Assembly (NCBI GenBank): GCA_002104905.1
Contig: MCFE01000085.1
Coordinates: 114,076 to 178,075, forward strand
Origin: Basidiobolus meristosporus CBS 931.73
Lineage: Eukaryota > Basidiobolomycota > Basidiobolomycetes > Basidiobolales > Basidiobolaceae
Length of the DNA: 64,000 nt
Direction: 5' to 3'
The translations under genes and the position numbers were made by a program. Shown piece by piece: positions 11,801-22,249 of the stretch. Position 1 is the stretch's first letter; the number at the start of each line of letters is the position of its first letter. Below the pieces are notes generated by a model. That model worked only from the letters and a program-made list of their open reading frames with translations, was not told the DNA's origin and made no database searches.

Positions 11801-14561
11801 CGATACGGAGTCGGAAGAAAAAGCTACGCCTCAGGGTACTCCCGCAGCGACCAGTGAGAGTGAGAAACCCTCGGGTGATCAAGACGGAGTAGTGGCACCC
11901 ACTCCATCGGAACCATCCAAAACTCAGGCCGAGTCAAAGGAAGAAGAGGTGGAGAAGCACGTCGAGCCTACCTCAGAATCAACTGACGACGCCAAACCGT
12001 TGAGCATCAAGGAGAGAATGGCCCATCTCCCCATAAAAACTAGCCAAGAGCCACCAGGAAGTTCCAGTCCGGCTCGCCGGGTTGTGCCTCGACCCACCGA
12101 ACCAGAAAAGGAGAGCCTTGGCGCCAGCCCTGACACCAAGAAACCAGTTGATGAGCCCTCGAAATCCACTGATTCTACCGAAACTAGTCAAGATATTCCC
12201 AAGGTCGCTTCATCAGTTACCGCACTCAGAGAGAAGATGAAGCACCAATTGGTTTTGGATCCCACCAAAAAGGGGATAAGGCCTTCCGTCAACAGCAAGC
12301 CTAACCCGGGTCAAGGCGATCCAACCGACACTCCTCCCAAGAGTAGCGTCAAGGAAAGGATGGCCCAATTCTCCAACGCACCCCAAGCTAACCCAATAAG
12401 GATCAAGCCTGCCGTCTTATCGAGAAAACCCTTGCGCGCCGCCCATTCTCCTCAAAAATCACTAGACTCGGAGGACAGCTCAAACGCCGATGAATCCAAG
12501 GAGGCAGTGGAGAATACTCCGGCCTCGCCTAGCAATGTTGAAGAACCAAATCCTACCAATAAGATGTCTGGAGCCCCTGTAGGAGTCAAGGAACGTATAG
12601 CCCAGCTTCCAGTTACTCCCAAGGATGGCCTAGCAACTCCAGTCAGGGCGAAATCAGCATCAAATGCTCAGAAGATTTCTGGCTCAGGCGAATCCGTTCC
12701 ATCGAGCATTAAGAGGGCCAAGAGTGATGGCCTAGAGGCGAGTAGCTCGGTCCAGAAGAGTCCCGCCGAAGCCAACTCTGAAACATCCCGGGCCACCGTG
12801 TCGGTTAAAAACCTTCGCGCTAGTTTAGGAAACATCCCTATGGGACCGGCAATCCCCAAGAGGGCATCCAACCCACAGCCCACTGTGAAATCCCCCACTA
12901 GTCTCCATGGTAAGCAGTTGGATCAGCCAAGTGGCAATAAGGAGCTAAGCGAGCGCACAGCCCCCATTCCTGCGGCTAGTTTGGATATGCACAAGAAGAG
13001 GCCCCACCCTCGTAAAACACAAAGGAGAGCCGCCACCAAACCGGGATCCTCCACCAAACCGTCGACTCCCGCGACCGCGGAGCATCCCCCAACTGTGCTG
13101 GAAGAGAAGGCCACCAATGCCAAAAAGGAAGCAGCTCAAGATACGGCCAACGCCGAGCAACAGGCTACTTCGTCGCCGGACGATAAACCCCACCCGTCAA
13201 AAAAGCCGGATGCTGCTTCCACCTCCCCAACTGACCAACCGGAGAAGATCCCAACTCTGCAGGAGAGAAGGGCGAAGATCCTGGCCTCCACCAAGGAGGT
13301 GCCGCCGGTAGTCAGGAAAAATCCCTCTTCACTTACCCCCGCGAAAAGCTCCCGTATGGTGAACACCCTCATCAGCACCAAAGTTGAATCACCACAGGAG
13401 GCTTCAAGCACCGAGAAAGCAGATGGCGAGCAGGCCACTTCGCCACAAGGTGATGATTCCAACCCACCTAAAAAGCCGGATGCTGCTTCCACCTCCCCAA
13501 CTGACCAACCGGAGAAGATCCCAACTCTGCAGGAGAGAAGGGCGAAGATCCTGGCCTCCACCAAGGAGGTGCCGCCGGTAGTCAGGAAAAATCCCTCCTC
13601 ACTTACCCCCACGAAAAGCCCCCGTATGGTGAACACCCCCAAACCATCTACCAATATACAAGGGTCGAAACAATCGAGCGACGAGGCAACCAAACGTGTT
13701 GCTGGTATCAGTGAAAGGAAGGCCAAACTTCAATCTCATCAGAAGGAGGAGATTCCTCATCGCGGCAGCAGTCCCATAAAGCCTACCCTCACCTCGAAGT
13801 CCACCGACGCCACCAACCCAAAGCCCCGACAGGCTAACCTGAAGAAACCGGAAGTAGGGTCGGACAGTGAAGCGAGGACCCCAGATCTCAAGTCACGCAA
13901 AAGCGTCTTCGAGAAGAAAGCGCCTAGCACCCCACCCACGACAGTGAGCAAAGGAGCCGGGGTCACATCGATCCATCGCGAGGTGGAGCCCGTCAGGAAG
14001 GTATCGAGTGTCAAGTCACGTACCAGTGCGTTCGAGGCTAAAAGCGTCAACACGAGGCCAAACGAGAATCCTGAACGAGTTGTAAAGCGGATATCTGGTT
14101 CGAAAGCGAAGCCGTCGGATACCACCGAGGAAGAGAAACCCCCCAGCCTTCAGGCCCGAAAGGAACAGCTGAAGTCGGCGAACTCAAGCGCCACTCCCGA
14201 AAAGTCTAAGCTGGTCTCCAGAGGCACCCTTGGCGCCAAGCCAGCCCACATTGCCGACCCGAAGCCGGAAAAGGAAACGTCGGACGCCGCGGAGGTGGCA
14301 GAGAAGCCCAAGTCGGCGAACTCCACCGAGGAAGAGAAATCCCTCAGCTTTCAGGCCCGAAAGGAGCAACTGAAGTCAGCGAACTCAGACGTCGCCTCTG
14401 GAAAGTCCAAGCCGGTCGACAGCGCCAAGCCGACCGGTCCCGTTGATCACCAGTCGGAAAAGGAAGCAACAGAGGGTGCTTCGGACGACGACTCGGAGGT
14501 GCAAGGGATTCAAGCAAGAAAGGCGTTACTGTTTGGAGAAAAGACGGAGAAGACACAATAG
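5806..14561 (+). CDS. Synaptojanin-type phosphoinositide phosphatase (SAC + 5-phosphatase) with giant disordered tail
   Basis: Predicted bifunctional polyphosphoinositide phosphatase of the synaptojanin/Inp52 type, acting at endocytic and Golgi membranes. Roughly 2,200 residues from very many small exons plus one 3.8-kb last exon (from about 10748). The N-terminal SAC domain starts [18 protein letters not shown] and contains GVEQCTLGQ, a conserved VFWEQ block and the catalytic CX5RT motif CLDCLDRT (7500-7670). The 5-phosphatase domain follows: IGTYNVNGR (8265), [13 protein letters not shown] (8838), WFGDFNYRI (9150), RPAWTDRIL (about 9540-9620) and SDHKPV (9752). From 10150 to 10760 a chain of small exons joined mostly by phase-1 introns stays in frame and leads into the long Ser/Pro/Lys-rich tail, so tail and enzyme are one gene. 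The tail carries about seven PxxPxR-type SH3 ligands (for example PPLPSR, PAVPAR, PPLPQR) and about 13 copies of a short charged motif. ATG 5806 fits the family start. Confidence 0.9.
7067..7083 (+). other. 17-nt microexon in the SAC domain
   Basis: The block TCTTTTGGGAGCAAACG lies between a TCTAG acceptor and a GTACGC donor. With the preceding exon ending in one base of a valine codon it encodes the conserved VFWEQT of SAC phosphatases (family RGSVPxFWEQ). Confidence 0.75.
7578..7586 (+). other. 9-nt microexon encoding the core of the SAC catalytic loop
   Basis: CTTGGACAG sits between a 60-nt intron (7518-7577, GTAAGT...TGTAG) and a 70-nt intron (7587-7656, GTGGAG...CCTAG with a CTAAC branch site). 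Joining the exons gives TGC CTG GAC TG|C TTG GAC AG|A ACC, that is the CX5RT motif. The catalytic arginine codon is split across the downstream junction. Without this exon the motif loses three residues. Confidence 0.85.
13200..13597 (+). repeat. 270-bp tandem duplication inside the synaptojanin tail
   Basis: A 128-base block at 13200-13327 recurs identically at 13470-13597, an offset of exactly 270 bp (90 codons), with weaker similarity on both sides. It encodes [18 protein letters not shown] followed by the [10 protein letters not shown] motif and [13 protein letters not shown]. The frame is preserved. Confidence 0.95.
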
Positions 14562-14860
14562 ACATATCCAACTAGCCCCAAACCCTCCTACCTCCACCTC
14601 CACCCCCTCCCCTCCCCTATATCTCGAGAGGAAGGCTTGCCTTAGGAACATTGGTTCGCTCATTCACGCTCTCTCTCTAGTATAGCACAGAATAAACAAC
14701 CTCGGCATTCTCAAGAACGGAATAGAATAGAGTTTATTTGAATGATTAGTAAGTTCCTCTACACAGAAAATATACAGTCCCAGATGGCGTGGTCTTGGAA
14801 CAGCAATGAAGCGACGAAACCGATGTAGTCGATGCTGGAGCAGCGGGAGGTGGTTGGTGT
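14562..14860. other. Convergent 3' ends
   Basis: Short spacer between the synaptojanin stop and the stop of the minus-strand UBX gene. It holds a pyrimidine-rich plus-strand stretch just after the synaptojanin stop and an AATAAA-like element near 14690. No gene. Confidence 0.5.
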
Positions 14861-16852
14861 TCATGGCACACTGACCGAGACGGCCGCGTTCAAGAGACCG
14901 TTCTCCTCTAACGTCCCGTCCACCTTGTCGATGAGCTGTTGGCGTAGGTACACCAACTCGATCGGCTCCGAGGCTAGTTCCGGCACGGTGGCCTTGACGA
15001 ATTCGAAGAGATGTCGGACGGGATCGTTCTTCAGGAATCGTCGGATGACACGTGATCCATCTGGGGAAGCCAACATGAGTGGTGGGTCTCACCGTGGGGC
15101 AACAATCCATTAGGGGCCTACCTGGAAGACGGAACTGTATTCTCGTGGAGTCTCCTCCGGCTGGGGGTTCGGGCCTATCCACAGGCTTGATGCCGTCAAT
15201 CACTAGATGGTTTGTTCAATCAGTAGTCTGATGGGAGGGTGACGGCATGGAATCGCGTTACCTGAGGTGGAGACGTTGTCTTCGGACTCCGGTTCGGAAT
15301 CACTAATCTCGATCGGTTCAGGAGATTTGGGTGCTGAACTGGTGGAGGCGGAATTCATGGAAGCAGCGAGGGCGATATTCAGTTGCTCTTCTTCCGAAAG
15401 GTCTTCGATATTCTTCATTGGTTCACGAGGTAAGTTGTGAGTGGGTGAGGAGGAGAGGGGCGGGGAGAGGGAGAGGGAGGGCGATTGCTCTTCGCTCCTT
15501 ACCTTGTTTCTTGGCTTCTTCGTTGCCGGTGCGTTGGCCGGTAAAAGTGTGTTGCCATCGAGGAATTCGGTGACTTGAAAATGCGTAAGTTGGGTTGGGA
15601 GGTAGATAGGGATACATGAAGCATGAAATTTCGACAAATACCATTCATCAAAAACTCAATGGGCGACACAAGGGTATTCCACACTTTCATCCGCTCTCCT
15701 AAGGATTGGTGAAGGAATTGGTGAGGGGGGGCGCTAGGTTGATAAACGCAAAAGATGCTCTGTACCAGTGCGAGGATCGATGATGGCAATATGAGGATAA
15801 TTCTCGATGGGATAGAATGTCAGGTATTTTTTCCCCTCGACACTATCTGAACTGAACTGTGCAGTTCATCTTCTACGTTAGAACCAGCGAAATGGGGCAT
15901 GATCTTGGTATGGCCATCTGACCTGTAGAAATAGGAAGTTCTCCTTGATGATGTCTTGAACGGTCTTGTCGCTCCAGAGATCTCTATTCAGGATCTGGCA
16001 CACGAACTCGGAGACCTCCTGGATATTGACCATGAGCCACTTCCCTTGGGATTTTGCAGTGTTGCGGGTCTATTCGACGAGAATTTGGTGAGCTTAGCAA
16101 GTGGAAGAACCCGTTGTCCGGACAACCGTACTTGTTCAAAATCTTGGTTGGACATGATGTCGAAAGGAGGTTTGAACAGGTCGGCAAGTCTGCTGGTATG
16201 CTCTGAAGAAGCTATGGAACAGGATGGGGGCCCTTGGTTTTAGCGAAAAACTTCCACACCGACTAGACCTGTGCACCAACCTGAGCCTCTAATGGTGGCC
16301 GCCTCGGCAGCGAAATCTCGAAATGCCTCGCGTGGTCTGGCATCCATGGAGTCGAGTTGGTTGAATATAGAATGAGGGGGAGCTGGGACAGAAGATCAGT
16401 TCAAACGGCCTTCGACCGACAAGTGCTGAAGTGGAAGTTACCTCTCCGATTTGACCTGTAGACTGAGTTGAAGGTTTCCTCTTCGTAGTTGGCGGAGTCT
16501 CCGATCAGAGTGTCCATTCTAGAGGCAATTGGTGCTCGAACGGTGTCTTGTTCAGCCAGCCTTCGGGCCATTTCAGCATCACTCTCCGTGGTATTTGGTG
16601 TAGGCATATCATCCTGCACATGGGAGGAGTGGGTTCCAGTCAAGTCAGCCCCACCGCTTTCTAGGTAAAGTGTGATGGCCTGCTCAACATTCCCCTCGGA
16701 CACCTTTCGAAAGCAAACACCAGGTTAACCTCAAGAAAGCGTTCAATCAAGGGACAACAACGTACAGTTAGATAGCTATTGGCCACTTCGGGGGAAGCAT
16801 TCGTTATCTGACAGAAGTTTGCGATAAGTTCCGGATCAAAAAGGTCGCCCAT
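14861..16852 (-). CDS. UBA-UAS-UIM-UBX domain protein (UBXN7/Ubx5-like Cdc48 adaptor)
   Basis: Predicted adaptor that brings ubiquitinated clients to the Cdc48/p97 unfoldase. Multi-exon. An N-terminal UBA domain starts at ATG 16852 (MGDLFDPELIANFCQITNAS) and, after an intron near 16695-16765, continues as SEGNVEQAITLYLESGG. The thioredoxin-like UAS domain at about 15950-16200 contains QGKWLMVNIQ and NRDLWSDKTVQDII, followed by YPHIAIIDPRTG near 15790. A UIM-like segment SEEEQLNIALAASM lies at about 15350-15400. The C-terminal UBX domain runs from RIQFRLPG (15130) to the stop at 14861. This domain order is that of UBXN7/Ubx5. The open frame upstream of 16852 starts only with GTG, so I use the ATG. 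Confidence 0.9.
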
Positions 16853-17114
16853 GTTGAACACGCAGAAAAAGCTAGTCTAATAATAAGAGAGGTTCCAAGG
16901 AAATCTCCACAAATACCTTGGATTATGACGTGGTCTAATCTATTACAAGTTAAGAACGAGAAAAATGGGTTCACATCACGCAAATTCATCAATTTGGCCA
17001 TCAATTGCGATTAGTTTCTTGCGCAAGCGTTAGGGAATGTGCCAGCCTGCTGTCTAACATGATGAATAGATCTATGCTAAATTGGCATTTAACTGCATTT
17101 ATTGATGTCAAAGA

Positions 17115-18120
17115 CTAGAGCCGAAACTGCGACCAAAACGGATGTTCCAGCGGCATGGCTAGCGTACTAACAACAATCTCATTGTCTCTGGAATCCAGGT
17201 AATGCAATTCCTTGATACCGAGCTCCCGGAGGTACTCGTACAGCTTACCGTAGTGCATCCCTACGTCGCCAGGGCCATGGCTGTCATCAGAGATGGTCAC
17301 CCTACCTCCTTTGGCAAGAATCGCCTAGTCAATCAAGTCGCGGGTAAGCAGGCGGCTTGCAATCATCCAGGTTACGTACTTACCTCCAGCACATCCTTCC
17401 CAGGATATGGGTATTTCAAGCCCTTCTTCCAAGCTCGAGAGTTGATCTCGAACAGCCCGCCGTAGCTAATTACATAATCGATGTTCCGCATCATTTTCTC
17501 CCGAATGCTATCCGTCACAGGGGTGTTCGGCGCGAAGATACGGATCAGATCGAAATGGCCCACTACCAAGGGCTTGACGCTGGTGAGCAACTCGTACTGC
17601 GCATCGAAATACGCCTCAAAGAGGCTCGAGGGGCCGCCGGCTTTTTGAGTTGCGACGGCGTACAACTCAGTGTCGAAGTCGATGGGAGTCTCTAATACGT
17701 GGTGAAGTGAGCCAACCAGGTAGTCCAGCTGGTAAGTCTTCTCTATCTCTTTAAGCTCTTCTGCGAATTCCGGATAAATGAACTCGGTCTCCGCGCCGAT
17801 AAGCAACTTGATTTGGGAGCTGTATTTTGCTTGCAGACGACGTGCTTCCTTGACGAAACCTTCGAATTGGGTTAAGAGATCGGCAGGTTGAAGATGTTGC
17901 TGCGGGTTGAAGCTGTCAGGTCATCTGAGTAATGTGTCACTCTAAAAAAACCCGGGTTTACCTCTTCGGGATACAGGTCCTGGACTCTTTTGCGAGGGAC
18001 ATGCTCAGTGAGTCCGAATACAAGAAACCCTTTATCAATGGCCGCCAACACTACTTCCTCTAAGGTTCCCTTCGCATGAAGACAGAATTGGCCCGAGTGG
18101 CTGTGAAAAGAGAAGGGCAT
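17115..18120 (-). CDS. HIS2: Histidinol-phosphatase (PHP family)
   Basis: Removes phosphate from L-histidinol phosphate in histidine biosynthesis (EC 3.1.3.15). Three exons. The N-terminus MPFSFHSHSGQFCLHAKGTL carries the PHP metal-binding HSHSG and the GLTEH block follows. The middle exon holds LLIGAETEFIYPEF, DYLVGSLHHV and VVGHFDLIRIF. The last exon, after an intron at about 17325-17385, has TISDDSHGPGDVG with the final D-x-H metal ligand. The match is to fungal HIS2 rather than to the bifunctional bacterial enzyme. ATG 18120 opens directly on the PHP motif. It lies 267 bp downstream of the ATG1 stop on the same strand. Confidence 0.93.
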
Positions 18121-18387
18121 GTTGGGAAACTACTTTGCAACTAGAGGGGGCGGGATGATGTGGGATTTCAAAGAAAATAGCCCGATGACTGAATATGGGT
18201 CATGGAGGCGATTGTTATCATGGTCGGATCAGTGATGTTGATTGAAGATCGCATTTGTTGGCATTTATTGGGAATGAAGTAAAGTACAGAGAACCAAATA
18301 TGCTGATCGGTGTTAATGGAAGGGCTGGTGGATTGTATGATAATCTAAAATCGAGCAAGTGACCACAATCAAACGGGCGGCCTAAGC
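18121..18387. other. HIS2 promoter / ATG1 3' flank
   Basis: Short spacer between two minus-strand genes; no further feature seen. Confidence 0.4.
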
Positions 18388-21300
18388 TCACGAGGAAGTC
18401 GCGTTGATCTTGCGGCGTAGTGCGGACAACCTATTGGATATGGAGACAATAACTGACCAAAGGTGTGAGCATCGGTCGTACGAGATCCCAACAAGATCAC
18501 TTACATTTGTTGATAGTCCGGCGATCCTCTTCGTCCATGCTACGTTCCTCGTTGGCATCCAATAGAGCCGATAACATCCAGATGGCTATCTGATATGATC
18601 TCTCACAATCAGCAACATCCTCACCAACAAGCTCGTTCACCGCGGCCAAACGGCTCTAAGGTTGGCATTTCCCTTGTCAGCAGACAGCTTCAAAGTGGGG
18701 GAAAGACACTAATACAAGCTTACCGTTTCCAGGGCATAATCGTACATAAGTTTCTCGACGCACACCTTGGTTTCGTCGGCGTGGAGAACCTTCAGTTTAA
18801 CAAAGTCGGCCTTCTCCAGACTTTCGTTGAATTTGTCCCGCATCCACTGGACGGCTAAAGGGGAGTTAGAATATCATGGCGCGGAATATACGAGCGTTGT
18901 TTAATTAAATACCGTCGTTCAGCCTAAGTGACGTTGATTTGATCCCGGAGCGGTCTCGTGTTGTGTTGTCCCAATATGCCTTGGCGGCATCCAGGCCTGA
19001 CTGAAGGATAGCAAGTGCTTTAAGGTAGAGTGCAAATGCCTCTGCTCCGGTTTTGCCCGAGACTTCCTCCGTTCCTAGATTCTCAATTTCTTTCGTGGCT
19101 TCTGGACGGGGCGGGGTTAGCTCCGTGAATTTCAAGTTGGCTAGATGAAGCACCGCATGCGCTTTGTATGCCGCGTTTTCGACCGTCTTAATGACGGAGT
19201 CCTGATTGCAATACGTCGTTTAGTCAAATCATGATATGGGCATGGCTGTGGGTTGGTGTGGTTACCGCTTCGGTGTTCGAATCATATTTGGGCACGCCCC
19301 CCTTCGAGAACGAGAGCTCCCGGTAGGGTGGTGATTGACCAGTTCGACCAAGAAGCCTAGCTGAAGCTGTGGAGATTGCCCTGGCCAGTGCAGAAGGCGT
19401 TGCTCCGCTGGCCCAGCCTGATGGGTTGGAATAGCTGCGGTCCCGCACACTTCCGCTGTTTGCACCAGTCGTGTTGTATTCCATCTTGTTGAATACTATG
19501 GGAGGCGAGTTTGACATTCCCTGATACTGAGATATCGCACTATCGGACTTCCGGTAGGGAAGTGGGATCGGGACAACAGGGGAAGGCTGGGGTGGATTTC
19601 GAGTGATTTTGGAGGCGTGTCTAGGGGAGGCGGCCAGCTCTATTGTAGCGAAAAAGTTAGGCCACTCGTAGTTGAAATCAATTGTTAGTGCTTACCGTCA
19701 GCTAGCGCGTTGACCTCGACTGATCGCTTCTCTATTACTACGTACTCTCTCTCAAATAAGATCTCGTCCTCCACTCTGTTTGAGGGCACATACTGATCTC
19801 CAGCCTCTTTGTCATCACGGCTAGATGATCGATGTGGCACTTTCCTTGGATGGATTCTTGGCGCGCTAGGCTTAGAGTCTGTTGAGGCCGGGTGTATCAG
19901 GAGTGAGCTGGGTGGAGATCCCGAATCGTCATTTGGAGACTCCACCACTTTGTAATGATCCATCTTCAAATCACCCATGCCATCGTTGGATTTTCTGCTA
20001 GGGCCAATGAGACGAGGTGAAGAGGCTCTCGGGATTCTAGAAGGGGGTTAGTAAGTCGAATAAAAGAAGACGTCCGAGACGCACCTCTCCGCTGGAGTGT
20101 CATAGGGTGATCCGCGGACACCGCTATCCGAGGAGAAATGTCTGGTATTGAGGGCGTCAAAACTTCCGGAATGTCGGTTGTTGGTAAGATGCCTAGGTAC
20201 TTTGGCAGCAAAAATGTATTAGTTGATGAATGAGCTTTCCAAGCAACCTTCCATACCACTTTCGACGCCAGCACCGGTGTTTCTGAGGTTTCGGGAAATC
20301 CCGGTAATGTATGGGTGGGAGAAGAACTCTTCAAAAGACATTCGCTCGTTTGGGTTTCTCTTTAGCAGGCGTCGTATAAGATCCATCAGCTCTTCGCTTA
20401 TCAGAGAGACCCGACGATGCTCGGAGTTTAATGGAGAGGAGGAGAGTCTACTAATATGGCTGTCGTGGCCTTTGGCCTTGTCCGCATCTATGCCTGGGAA
20501 TTTGATATGGTCATTACACTTCTCGATTCTCTTCAGCAGGTCAACATGGTTCTGAGCTCTGAAGGGAGGCTTTCCAACGGCTAACTCGTAGAGCACTGCG
20601 CCCACACTCCATAGATCTGCCTTTGCGTCGTATTTTTCGTAGCGCAGAATTTCTGGCGCCATATACAAGGGTGAGCCGCAGAGCGTGTCAGCTAAGGTAT
20701 GTGCTGGAAGCGACCTAGCAAATCCAAAATCCGCGATCTTCAGAACGGGCAAATGCTCTAGGTCAAGAGACTCCGATTGCTGCGCAGGATTTGGAGTGAG
20801 AAGAAGATTCTAATGATGTTTAGTATTAGCGAGTGAGTTCATGCGGGCACTAGAGTCTGTCAGCAACCCACCTGTGGCTTGATATCCCGGTGGATCAAAT
20901 TTTTTGACCGTAGGAATTGTAATGCAGAAGCTAGAATCATGGTTTTAGTGGTTAGCTGATACTCAACACGCCAGACACAAAGCCACCAACCTAGCTGCTT
21001 TAAAAAGTGCTTGACAATCCTTTCGTCAAGTCCGCCCGCCCGCCCTTCGATTCCTTGTATCTCTTTACGTTTCTTGATTAGGTTTGACAGATCGCCCATG
21101 GAGCAATACTCCATGACAAGATGTATATGGCTGTCGGATTTCTATGTTAAGGGTCGTCGCTCTCGTCAGTACGGATCTGGCATTGGCAGGGGCTATTTTT
21201 AAGCACATACCACACAATCAACCAAACCAACAATATTAGGATGTTGGATCGCTTTGAGAATGGAGATCTCCGATTCCAGACTTTCGAGTAGCTTGCGGGT

Positions 21301-21515
21301 TAGTTTTGAGCGTAATACTGATTTGATGGCTACGGGTGTTTTTGTATCCTTATAAAGAAGGGAGTTAGGGCTGAAACGTGCTTGCATGTGAATCGGACAG
21401 CCAGTTCAACGTATGTTGGTCATATTCATTCTTACCTTGCGCTTTCCTTTATATACAGTGGCGAAGGAGCCTCTACCGATCTCCTGGCCAATCTCGTATG
21501 CGCTTACGCTATCCA
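18388..21515 (-). CDS. ATG1: Serine/threonine protein kinase ATG1 (ULK family)
   Basis: Kinase that starts autophagosome formation with ATG13 and ATG17/FIP200-type partners. Start ATG 21515 gives [24 protein letters not shown], that is the glycine loop in the first exon. The next exons carry [54 protein letters not shown] and the activation segment [15 protein letters not shown], all needed for activity. After the kinase domain (to about 20240) comes a Ser/Pro-rich linker with several introns. A C-terminal MIT-like helical region begins near 19200 ([31 protein letters not shown]). The last exon is reached through a GTAAGT donor near 18502 and a GGTCAG acceptor, ends [15 protein letters not shown] and stops at 18388, typical of fungal Atg1 C-termini. 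Confidence 0.92.
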
Positions 21516-22249
21516 TTTAGACGGTATATATCAGCTCAGAAAAGAATACTTGAGGGAAAAGACGAGGGATAGGGTAATAAAAGGGCAGTACAGAGGAAAA
21601 TGAAACGGCAATTCGGAGGCAGTACTCAAAAGAGATGAGAAAGATTATGTGTACAGGATAGCAAAGGGGAAGGGGAATGAAAATGAAGATGGAGATGAAT
21701 GTAAAAATGAGATAAAGGAAGGTAATCTTTGAAAATGTTATGTGCAACAGCGTAATGCTGGCTGTCATTCCTGTCGGTTAATAAATATATTATTAGCAAT
21801 TCAAAGCTTAGAAATGGGAATTAGCAGTCCTGTGATCTGATGGTCATATAGCAGGATCCATGTGACCTGTTGCTGCGAACGTGATCTCCTAGAGTCAGTA
21901 GGATTTCAGAGACAGCCGACCTTGACCATCTTCAGTAAATCATTTGACCAAAGCATCAGTTCCACAGGCTTCAGTTTAATGTTTTACATCGAACCAGCTG
22001 CACAGTTACTGAGCTCCGCTAGGTGATCACACCAGGCTGCTGACAAGGGTGCCGAGCGAGGTTGAAACCATGCCTTGGCTAGATCGATTGGGACGTTTTA
22101 TGTGCTTTGAGGCCGAGATGATGAATGCCCATGCACGCACATAATGAAATGTAGAGATTGGCAGGCAATTTTGGATGATTCTGAAATAGCGATTTATTTG
22201 TAAGCAACTTGTTTGAATTTTTGCATGGAGGCCACAGTGGAAATTCGGT
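21516..22249. other. ATG1 promoter / 5-oxoprolinase 3' flank
   Basis: A 734-bp spacer between minus-strand genes. It is AT-rich in the middle with purine-rich runs at 21620-21720 on the plus strand. No coding motif or RNA gene seen. Confidence 0.45.

Noticed and set aside
13136-13726. Long minus-strand open frames (60-196 codons) opposite the synaptojanin tail
   Set aside because: They mirror the tail's codon bias and repeat, have no domain, and lie opposite a frame supported by in-frame splicing.
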